From positions 12,092,501 to 12,156,500 of the forward strand of contig OX637288.1 in the NCBI GenBank assembly GCA_951799445.1: a stretch of 64,000 bases of DNA, in the 5' to 3' direction. Of the stretch, positions 52,153 through 61,780 are shown piece after piece. Position 1 is the stretch's first letter. Every line of letters starts with the position of its first letter. This DNA is from Pseudisothecium myosuroides (Eukaryota; Streptophyta; Bryopsida; Hypnales; Lembophyllaceae). The position numbers and the translations under genes were made by a program. Under the pieces are notes generated by a model. That model was not told where the DNA came from, did no database searches, and saw only the letters and a program-made list of their open reading frames with translations.

Positions 52153-52870
52153 GAATCCAACGTTTATGAATCATTTCCAAAGTTGAGCAATTTGGAAGTG
52201 TTGAATATATGGGCTTGTTATTGGCTCACGGGGCTACTAGAATCATTTGGAGGCCTGGAGGACTTGAAAAACTTGGATCTTCAAGGGAGTGGAATCCAAA
52301 GTTTACCTGAATCTTTTGGAATGTTGAGCAACTTAGAAATGTTGAATTTATCATATTGTGGTGAGCTTGTGGATCTACCAAATTGATTTGGAAGCCTCCA
52401 AAATTTGGAAAACTTGAATCTTCAAGGGAGTGGAATGCAAAGATTACCTGAAGCTTTTAGAAAGTTGAGCAACTTGATAGTGTTGAATCTACGGTATTGT
52501 TATAGGCTCTTGGGACTACTAGATTCATTTAGAGGGCTCCAAAATTTGAAAGGCTTGGATTTTAAAGGAAGTTGGATCCACCAGAATTCAAAATTTTTGG
52601 ATCTTAAAGGAAGTTGAATTTAAAGTTTATTAGAATCTCTTGGAAAGGTGAGCAACTTGTGGTGAGCTTGTGGTGCTACTACATTTGTTTGGAGGCCTCT
52701 ATAATCTGAATTATTTGGATCTTAAATAGAGTAGAATCTAAAATTTGCCCAAATCTTTTGGCAATCTTAGAAGCCTACAAAATTTGAATCTTCAACCGTA
52801 TACATTTTAGAACTTGCCTGAATCTTCTGGGTTCCACAAATGTTAGGGACTTGGTTCTATTTGAGTGTAC
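52150..52870 (+). pseudogene. decayed LRR tail of TNL-B
   Basis: After the stop at 52,128 LRR text continues: NLEVLNIWACYWLTGLLESF, then NLDLQGSGIQSLPESFGMLS and LNLSYCGELVDLPN ending at a TGA (52,384) where Ser is expected, then MENLNLQGSGMQRLPEAF to 52,617 and fragments to about 52,870. A 2-bp loss at about 52,166 (TTAtgaatca for TTACCTGAATCA) restores the original reading frame after the 1-bp loss at 52,092, so 52,150-52,617 is in phase with the main exon. The repeats here resemble TNL-A more than the homogenised array. The end resembles the TNL-A tail at 21,500. Confidence 0.8.
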
Positions 52871-52997
52871 TATCTAAAATTTGCATTAGTCATTTAAAAA
52901 ATTGTACAATTTAATGAAGCTAGATTTTTGTAGTATTGCAACTTTAAGAAGTTTTCTTAGGTCTTCGGGATATCCTACAATTTTGTGAAAGCTAGCA

Positions 52998-53318
52998 TTA
53001 GAGGAACTTTCAGCCCTCCGGAGGGTTGCTTTGGGATGTCAAACCAAGCTATTAAAAAGTTTGGTTTGTCACTCTAGAAAACTGTCAGAACGGTCAGTAT
53101 TCGTGATTTTTTTATTTTCTCTAATAATTTTTTTAAGATTAAAATAAATAAAAAATAATTTTTTTTTACTTGTAAAATTCGATTCTTACGCCCCTGCCAC
53201 TGCAGTTTCAAGTGGGCAGAAATAGGGGGAAAATAAATTTTTGAACAAAAAAATAGCAAATTACAAGGTACCTCCGAAGGCTGTGGAGCAGCTTCCGAAG
53301 GCCTGAAATTTTCTCTAA
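52998..53318. mobile_element. MITE with TTAGAG...CTCTAA ends
   Basis: The left end is TTAGAGGAACTTTCAGCCCT and the right end (ggcctgaaattttctctaa) is its complement with few changes. A second copy lies at 57,634-57,988; the two share ggtttgtcactctagaaaa and cctgccactgcag / ccactgccactgcaat. The minus-strand frames here (53,074-53,460) show no protein and are mirrored by the other copy. It is non-autonomous. Confidence 0.75.
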
Positions 53319-53409
53319 TGATTTGGAGAGATGTTCCGTGGTTTTGAGACCTCCAATTATTAGAAAGTTTATTGTCAGGTGATGTTGAGGTACACCTAAA
53401 AGATGCAAA

Positions 53410-54415
53410 GTTCTTCTTAGAGGAAGTGGTATCCAAAATTATCTTGAAGGGTGATTGCAAGAAACACTTGTACTATTTTGCGTCACACTTTGCATGCTGA
53501 TTTGTTTTTTGGGCATAACTCCTGCAGTTTAAATACAAATGACTTAAGATTTATAGAAAAGGTGCTCATGACAATTATACACCTTGCCTAATTTTTTTGC
53601 AATTTAAAAAAATACTCAACTATCCAAAAATAGCCCCTGATTTCATGTCACACTTGACAATTTAAGGGATTTTAGTACTATTTAGTACCCAAAAAAATAA
53701 ATTTGGAGCTAAAATTTGGAGGGAATGGTCTTCTAGTAGACTTGTCGCTATGCAAGGAAGGAATTCTAAAAGTACTTAATTTTGTATTGTGTGGAAGTCC
53801 ACAAAGAGAGCTTCTTTCTTCTTACATTTTAGAATACATAAAATATTATTTTGGTGGTTCTTTTGGTGAATGACCATCTCCATAGAGTTATTACAAATGG
53901 CCATGTTTTATTTTTTTATTTAATTTTTTTTCCTATTTTAAACTAATTCAAGCATCAAAGTGTCTATTTTCTTGAGATTTGGCACTTTTATAGTTCTCCC
54001 ACTTAGAGAATTTTTCTATGCTTTTCCTTCTCTAGATATCTTCATCTTAAAGGTATATACATTGGCCATATTTTTTTAAATTTAAATATTATTTTTCTAA
54101 TTTTAAAATATTCCAGAAAAAAAGGCGTAAGTACTGAGAAAATGCAACAAAATCGGCAGGTGTTTTTTGCAATCACCCTGAATGCTTTGAAAGTTGACTA
54201 AATTGGAAGTATTGAATCTATAGGATTGTTGCAAATTAGAAGAGATACCAAATTGGTTGAAGTGTCTTTTAATTTTGAGGTAATTGGATCTTAGAGAAAA
54301 TGAAATTCAAAGTTCATCTCAATCTTTTTGAAAGTTGAGCAACCTGGAGGTGTTGAATAGATAGTGTTGTTTGTAGTTTGAGAACATTCTTGTTATTATA
54401 TTAGAGAACATTGTT
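53410..54415 (+). pseudogene. LRR relic interrupted by a foldback element
   Basis: LRR text (gaggaagtggtatccaaaat, tatcttgaa) runs to 53,448, is cut by the 730-bp element, and resumes at 54,183 (gctttgaaagttgacta, ttggaagtattgaatctat) up to about 54,415. The second half matches bases 1-115 of the window. It is the far 3' end of the TNL-B region, long dead. Confidence 0.7.
53449..54178. mobile_element. GGGTGATTGCAAGAAA element, TSD TGAA
   Basis: The ends are GGGTGATTGCAAGAAACACT and the complement (caggtgttttttgcaatcaccc). Exact four-base duplication TGAA at 53,445-53,448 and 54,179-54,182. Removing the element plus one TGAA restores continuous LRR text (tatcttgaatgctttgaaag), which fixes the boundaries independently. 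No coding capacity. Confidence 0.9.
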
Positions 54416-54466
54416 TAGTAAAGAGAACATTCTTGTTATTATATTAGTGACTCATCATGTGTTGTA

Positions 54467-55067
54467 CTCCCTTTGTCCCGAAATAAATTCAGGGTTTTTA
54501 TATATACTTGTTCCAATCTAAATTTGTCATGTTAATACATGAAGTGCTACGTCTAATAACTCTCTTGTTTAGAGGGCAATTTGGGCTTAGTTAAGTTGAA
54601 TTGCTTGTTGTAAACTTGTTGTAATCTTACAAATTGAAGAAAAAATGTTTGCAAAATGATCATGGAAGAGAAGTCCACGTTCTGGACTTGTAGTTGCAAA
54701 GACTTCTTTGACAAACAATGACCAGCTTTAAATAAAAAGAGTGCCCGATTAAAGATTTTTTTCAAAAATTTTCCGGATTTGAATGACAGGGCATCATCAA
54801 AACTAGACTTAGAAGATGCCATCGGAATTCCGAAATTGAACCAAAATCATGGCATTGCAGCAACTCCAAAAAGAGGAAATTTTTTTCAATTTCAACACCT
54901 CTTTTCAACACGCACCACTTCATGGTTGACTTAGCTTCCACCCTTTCATGCCTAGTGGGGTTGACTAAAAGCTATAGTTATTGTGCAATCCCTTAAACAC
55001 AGAAACAACTCACACACTAATCAAGCCTTTTTCAGGATACCTAGGATTTATTTTGGGATAGAGGGAG
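54467..55067. mobile_element. Stowaway-type MITE
   Basis: The ends are CTCCCTTTGTCCCGAAATAA and the complement of ttattttgggatagagggag, flanked by TA (54,465-54,466 and 55,068-55,069). CTCCCTCCGTCCC ends with a TA duplication define plant Stowaway MITEs. At 601 bp it is longer than typical members and holds no transposase. It sits inside the outer inverted repeat described at 54,415-58,055. Confidence 0.85.
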
Positions 55068-55069
55068 TA

Positions 55070-57640
55070 ATATAGATTGAGGTGCTTAGAAATTATATTG
55101 CTTTAGTTGATATTGATCTTAAAATAGTAGTTAAATGGACTTTTGAAGGGGTTGAATTGAGTTTTATTTTCAAAAGTCCATAGAAGAATCAAAACAACGT
55201 GTTTTTCCTCCAAAAAAAATTTAGAATCCTAAATGATACTAGAAATTGCAAAAGGCCTTAAAATCAATCGTAAAGATTGAATCAATTTCAAACCATTGGC
55301 ATTTTTAAGATTTAGAATAAGAGTATGGATGGATGATGTCACTAGGCAATTTTGGCGGAATTTGTTGTAGGATTCTAAAAAGATCCTCTCCAATGCTTAC
55401 CCTACACCACCATGTATCTTGCTTCGGATTACTATGTTCACATTCCTTGTGCAAATTTTTTTTCGCTACAAGTTATTTGGATTTGGACTGAAACTGATTT
55501 TGGTCCACTGAATTGTGCAAATACCAATGCTATTGAGATAATTTCATTCTCCAGAAGAAAGAATTTGAAAGCAAGAATGTCCCACAACTAAGCCCATCCC
55601 ATAGCATCACTTTACCCTTAAAATAAGAACATTCGTCAATCTATTTATCTATTCTAATAGCAGTAGCGCAAAAGTTGTCAGTTAAGGGATGTTCTACGCA
55701 TCCTTCCTTGTTGACCTCCATATCTAGGTGTGTGCATGGTTGAGTGGACCAAATGTGGCGGAAGTCCATATCCATGTAACTTACTACAAGGCTAGTAAGA
55801 AAAACCTTAAGTAAGGAAAGTGAACACAATAATCTAGAAAAAGACACATAGTGGTGTAGGATAAGCACTAGAGAGTATTCTCTTAAATCCTACGACTTGT
55901 CCCACCAAAAATACCTACATCACAAAGTTCCTCTGTCACAAATTGTCAACAATAATTGTACAATTATCATCGAACACTGCTTTCGTGTTACATTCATTCA
56001 TTTGGAAACATTGTTACAATACGATAATGACATTCATTAATACCATGAAGTTGAGGTATGTCATTCATATTTGAGTTTGAAGTGCTAAAGTTGCACGATA
56101 ACTATGCATGACGAAATATGTATGACTTCAGTGGTTTAGTGATGGGCGACTAATTTCGTGCAGCATTAGTGCTTTTCTAAGACATATAAAGTTAGTGCAA
56201 TAATCATACAAAATCATGTCCATGCGTAGTTATTGTACTAACATTTCATTTTTTTATTTTCACAATTTCAATATTAATTTAATTGAAAAGTAGGAATTGT
56301 GTTCAAAGTAGAAATTCATACTTCATTTAGGCGTAGTAGAATAAACTTTTTCAAAAACCTTTGAACTAAAAAAAGTTGGTAAACTAAAATAGCTTTCATC
56401 TCCAATAATCCGTTTGAAATTTAGAGTCTCCAATCAAAAGTTATGGACAAAGTTCATAGACGGCTTGGAAGGGACATTTTTTTGACATTTTCAAACATTG
56501 CCTTTGAATTTTGTCCATAACTTTTGATTGGTGGCTCTAAATCTCAAACGGATTTTTGGAGATGAAAGTTAAATTTATTTACTAACTTATACTAGTTCAA
56601 AGTTTTAAGAAAAAAGATACTCTACTATGCCAAACTCAGGTCTAAATTTCTACTTTGAACACGAATTATACATTTTCAAAACAACTTGACTATGAGAAGT
56701 CAAGCTCTCATCTTCATGTTATCCCATATCTGTCGAGTGTTCATAGAGTGGATTGTAGTATAAAGAGGACCTCTCTACCCTCAACTCTCACCAATTGCCA
56801 ATGAAGAGATTCCATCACTACGTTACCAAGTTTCTTGGTGGCCTATTCATGGAATCAATTCAAGCTACAATGAAGTAATTCTTTCACTACTGTATCAGGT
56901 TTCTTGGTAGCCTACTGATGGATTTAGTTCAAGCTTAAATTTAAGGGCCTACAGTAATGATGGATTTAATTCAAAATGCTAGAAATTTAGTTAAGAATTT
57001 TTTTAAATTACAATGGTAATCAACAATTGAACATTGACAATACTTTTTGGAACATTGATATCAGTTAATAAGCATTATTGCAGTGATGACTCCAATGACA
57101 TTGTTGTCATGGATTTTTCATGTCCTTCAATGCACAAAAAATGCACGATAAAGAATGTAAATTTTTGTGTATAATTTGTGTTTTTTGCGCACTTGTGATT
57201 AACATATAGAAGTTACATAGTTAATATAAAATTCAAAGTAGTGCCATTTCTTTGCAGTAATCGTATGCATCAAAATGATGCCATAATTTGCAAATTAACA
57301 TACGCACCCATGAAACAATAGTAACTATATAATAATTGCTGACAATTCGTTGGTCCTGAACTTTGAAATGTAGTGACATCATCTACTCATCTTGGTATCC
57401 TAAATCTTGAAAATGCTAACGTTTCAAAATTGATCCAATCTTCAATGTTGATTTGAAGCCCATTTGCAATTTGTAATAACATTTAGGATTCCAATTTTTT
57501 TTTTTGGAAAACACATTGTTTTAATTCTTCTATGGACTTTTGAAAACATGATTCAATTCAGTCCCTTCAAAAGTCTATAACTACTATTTTAAGATCAATA
57601 TCAAGTAAAGTAGTATAATCTCTAGGCATTACATTACAGA
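55070..57640. mobile_element. 2.6-kb foldback element with ~270-bp arms
   Basis: The left arm 55,070-55,345 (gatattgatcttaaaatagt, tttcaaaagtccatagaaga, ggatgatgtcac) is the inverted complement of the right arm about 57,365-57,640 (gtgacatcatctactcat, ttcttctatggacttttgaa, actattttaagatcaatatc). The interior (55,346-57,364) has only short frames without known domains and a second hairpin at 56,295-56,665. Long arms suggest a Mutator-like or foldback transposon; no transposase is seen. Confidence 0.7.
56295..56665. repeat. internal hairpin
   Basis: The left arm (gtgttcaaagtagaaattca, ctttcatctccaataatccg, ccaatcaaaagttatggac) pairs with the right arm (gtccataacttttgattgg, cggatttttggagatgaaag, aatttctactttgaacac) around about 56,485. 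Probably a further MITE nested in the 2.6-kb element. Confidence 0.75.
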
Positions 57641-57988
57641 AAATTTCAATCCTCCGGAGTACTACTCTAGAGTGGCAAACAAAGCTATTTCAAAGCTTGG
57701 TTTGTCACTCTAGAAAAGTGACGCAGTGAGCAGTCAACCAAGCTAACTGCTCGCCGAAGTAGTTAGATTTTGTGATTTTTTAATTTTTAATTTTTTTAAT
57801 TTTTTTAAGATGAAAAAAAAATTAATAAATTTTAAATTCTTAAAACCTTGGTTCTTGCGCCACTGCCACTGCAATTTTAGATGGACGGGAATAGGGAAAA
57901 ATGATTTTTTTAGCCCCCCAAAACCAATTTTCAGGGTACCTTGGAAGGCTGTGGTGCAATTCTCTAGAGGCTTGAAATTTTCTCTAAT
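57634..57988. mobile_element. second TTAGAG...CTCTAA MITE copy
   Basis: Matches 52,998-53,318 along its length; the ends are TTACAGAAAATTTCAATCCT and the complement of aggcttgaaattttctctaa. It lies against the right end of the 2.6-kb foldback element. The frames on both strands here are shadows of the repeat. Confidence 0.7.
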
Positions 57989-58055
57989 GATAATATCTAC
58001 ATTACAACACATGATGAGTCATTTATGTAGCAACAAGAATATTTTCTTCATTAAA

Positions 58056-58727
58056 AAGACTCTTATACAATGCTATATGGAGTTTTCTGAATTCATGTTG
58101 CAACTTTAAAAGTTCATAGCTCTTTATTTCAAGAAGAAACCTTCAAAATAATTACATTGTTGTCTCAAGTTTGCATTCAATTTGAGATTGTATATCAAAT
58201 TTATAGCTAAAACGGTGTAGTGAATTATCTACAATGTGGCTTCCAATGCAAACGTCATGTTGAAAACAAAACTGCGACTTAAAAAGTGGTCCACTCTATC
58301 ACGTACACACCCGCCTACATATACACCCAAAAATCAAATTCTCAATTTACAAGCTATACAAAATGGATTGCATAGCTAGGTAGGTAAGCAAAAACAAGAC
58401 ATAAGGAAACTACACGCAATTGGGACTTCTTCCTAAATCCACAAACTACAAATTCTTGCCTGTCTAAAATGTATTGTCTCTACTCATGCCTCTATTCATG
58501 ACTGACTAGGATAGCTTTTGGATAGCTATTTTTAATACTTTCAAAGTTCATAGTCATAGTTAATACCTACAGAATCCAGAAGATGTATAAAAAAATCTAG
58601 AATACTCTTTGGACTTCTAACAAGGTCTAACAAAAAAAAATAGGCAATTCAGTAACAAGAACAATGCTTAAATGCATATTTGGACGTAAGTCACCTTACA
58701 TATAACAACAAATCATATCAATAAAAT
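58056..58727. other. non-coding gap
   Basis: AT-rich DNA between the foldback nest and the inverted NTF2-like copy. I see no gene or repeat family. Confidence 0.5.
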
Positions 58728-60140
58728 CATATGAAGGTGGAAGCTACACAAATTCACACCTTCCAATCAGACCACCAATTTGCCAAGAAAACCGACTTGC
58801 ACAACATGTCAAGGAATGGCGAAGTAACGCAGGCTTACTTGAAAACCATTATGTTTCGTCCTCCAATTTGCACACCTTCCAATCTTCGACTTGCACTAAC
58901 ACCTTCAGAGACAACTCTTCCATAACCGAATTAAATGCAATTGATGGGAATCTTGCAGTGCACCAAGATCCTTTTAAAGCCACCTCCGTACATACACAGC
59001 ACTAAAAGCTTAGTATTGTATGTTAAGGTCGAGAGAAATAACCTTCTTTTCCATACCCACAACAAACAGGGTAGGTTCATTAGTAGAGGGGGACAAATGG
59101 CTCAGTTGGAAAAGAAGTTTTCATGCGTACTCACCAATATCAGATCACTGAGTTCAGTTGAAGGCTCTATAGCGACTCTGCCATAACTGCAATACTCACT
59201 GCACATCAGAGACTCCCTTCACGATCAACTGCAACAAACAAAAACCAAGAAATAATTACCGGAACATAACTGAAGCGCTTACACAAACTGCCGTTTGCCA
59301 TCGAATACTTGGCAACAATTAAGCTACAATCCTTGCTGAACGAAAATGGCTTACTATTCCACTCTGTTTCATAAACAACAAGGACAACGTTTTTGTGAGA
59401 CAATTGAAAGCAACATGACGGGAGAGAGTTTTATCATCTTGACTTGAGAAGCAAAACATCAAGGTTTACACAACAATTAGATTGTTTCAAAAACATTAGA
59501 CAGAGGGAATCACAAAACCACACAGACATTCTTCTCCATGCTCTAGGAGAAGTTTCCCTAATGTATTATTGTGATATTCCCATATAAGCATAATGATCAT
59601 ATAAAGGTCTCGTATAATGGAAATACCACTGTGATCATTGTGACTATAGAGAGATCTCAGATTCTCTTTAAGATGTTTTCTCGAAGCTCTGGAAAGCAAT
59701 CTATTTTTTATGAAAATCATGTCCAAAAGGAAACACCATAGTTCAAAGGGTTTCCTTGACCTGAATGCCATGTCAAACTAGCAGCATTAGGATCACCAGT
59801 GGTGATGTCATCTACTACGAACTCTAATTCAGAGCCCACAAAATCCACGAACTTCTGAAAAAACTCAAGAATCGCCTGAAAAACAAAATTTGCACCATCA
59901 TCACTTCCACAGACAAATGAATAGGGCTTGTCGCAATTCAAGACTTATGCTCCGAGAATGAAGGTCATTTCAGGCAACGCAGTTGGAGATCTCCGCAATG
60001 GAGCTCGCAGTTTGAGACAAAATTCAGGCTTACAATTGTGCAAGGCCGGATTTGAATACAACTCCCCTTACAAGACCTTTTCAAAAGGCTTTTGCTTTCA
60101 CCAAGTCTAAATTCCACACTGACATGATTGGAAAGAGAAG
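58728..60140 (-). pseudogene. NTF2/SnoaL-like protein, copy 3 (inverted)
   Basis: This is the reverse complement of the copies at 9.3 and 35.5 kb. On the minus strand exon a (about 59,941 down to 59,761) reads MNCDKPYSFVCGSDDGANFV, then VGSELEFVVDDITTGDPNAA and SLTWH before a GT donor. Exon b (near 59,365-59,270) keeps EWNSKPFSFSKDCS, including the EWN lost in copy 1, but then shifts frame. Exon c (near 59,190-59,140) reads YGRVAIEPSTE. The 5' end stops near 60,140, within the region equal to 36,065 of copy 2, so the upstream exons are cut off. No TNL gene follows it. The frame shift and truncation make it a pseudogene. Confidence 0.6.
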
Positions 60141-60179
60141 CATGAAACTCCTAAAAATCACCTTCCGTTACTTACCACC

Positions 60180-61172
60180 TTCGATGCTAAGAATACTCAA
60201 GACATGCATATGTTTTGGATGGGCTTTAATTAATTGCACTTTATTGAAAGGTTTTAGAAGAAGGCTCTTTGTCATCTTTTGGTTCCTTTTGTGGTCCTTG
60301 GACTTGGTAACTTTTGTTGTTTGTAGAGCAAAGATAAAGTGCATCAAGAAATTATGAAACAGGGTCTTAGTTCCAATTATACATATCAATTTTATTCTGA
60401 CGTTAAAGGAGCGTGAAGCCGCGTTTGGCCACGAACCAAGAAGATGGTAGTCGAAACAATGAGCAACCTTGTGCACGAACCTTGCAGGTCGATCCTGTTG
60501 GTTTTCTCCAATGGTCGCAGTGACTGGCTTTGAAATTCCGTAATTCCATAGTATGCTTTGTGCACACCTGTCATGCAAGTGATGGTAGTCTGCATCAGCA
60601 CATTCTCTAGAGTCTATGCTGCAAAACCAACATTAATTTTCAAACCATATTCCATGAAGTTGGTCAGTTAGGATATTGCTCATTTGATCGCAAGCTTCAG
60701 TTTTTCTTCATTGAAATGTATGTCCCATTGAGGAAAATCCCATGTCCATTTCTTGTTCAACAACTATTTTCATTTCCTCTGTTCAAAAGACTACGTAGTT
60801 TATATAATGTAAGGACCACAAGATGCGGCAAGCAAAGGGTCTTCTAGTAGTTATTTCAAGAAAGTTATGTTGATTATTCCCCGATTCTTCCATTGAATAT
60901 TCCCCAATCCTCCCCAAACTTGAGGATCTAAACCAGTTAATTTATGATTTGAAGACTAATGTTGAAAATTCTGGATTGAAAGATATCGCCAATGAGAATC
61001 TGAGTTTTAAAGCCAAGAACTTGAAAGATTTCGGGATTTGGAATATGAACCTAGCACCATGGAGGAACAATTTCATTTTCTATTGAACTGTTTTGGTGTT
61101 TATTAGGTTTTTTAAATCAGCTGAGTCAAATTGATAGGTTCATTAAAAAATGAAGCAAGTCAGACTGATGTA
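60180..61172. repeat. right copy of large duplicated segment, part 1
   Basis: The first part equals 18,830-19,200; from about 60,470 it equals 2,150-3,487 in direct orientation (shorter by internal deletions, e.g. around 60,800). It ends at TA 61,171-61,172, the same target site that is occupied at 3,488 in the left copy. Confidence 0.7.
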
Positions 61173-61780
61173 CAGTCGGGTACAAGAACCTTACGAATTT
61201 TTGCATCCTGTTGAGATTAGGTCAACTTTGGGAGGCCTGTGTGCACTCAAAAATGAACAAAATTTTGAATTTCAAATTGCGTTGGAATTACACTAAAGTC
61301 TACTTTATCATCATTACAAACACACATATGTAATTGAAAATCATACAAAGAGTTTGATGTTTTCTATACATTATGTACTATCTAGTGTTGCCAAAATTTG
61401 TGAAAGTTACAACTTGTATTCAATGGTACAAATAAGAAAAGAACCTTCACAATTGCTTAAGAGATACTTGATAACATACCACTTGAATTGCTTGTATGAT
61501 TTCTTTCTTGTTCTTCACCCCATTGCAAAAAAACTTTGACTATCTTCCAAAGGTTCTCTATGAAATGGTAGATAGTGTATAAAAGAAATTCAAATTGTTG
61601 CATGATTTGAAATTATTCATTTTTCAATTGTTATGAAGTTGAAGTGCACTTCATTTTAATTCCAATGCAATTTTTGATTCCAAAATTGGTTCATTTTTTA
61701 GCATGCTAGAGCTTTCTAAAGTTGATGAACTTTCTAGAGAAAATTGACTGGAAAATTCATAAGGTTCTTGTACTCGATTG
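61173..61780. mobile_element. CAGT-ended foldback MITE, 608 bp
   Basis: The ends are CAGTCGGGTACAAGAACCTT and the complement of aaggttcttgtactcgattg, with TA on both sides. Arms pair inward (gttggaattacactaaag / cattttaattccaatgc). It occupies the TA that carries two unrelated hairpins in the left copy (3,490-5,591). No coding capacity; the frame at 61,354-61,539 is chance. Confidence 0.8.
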
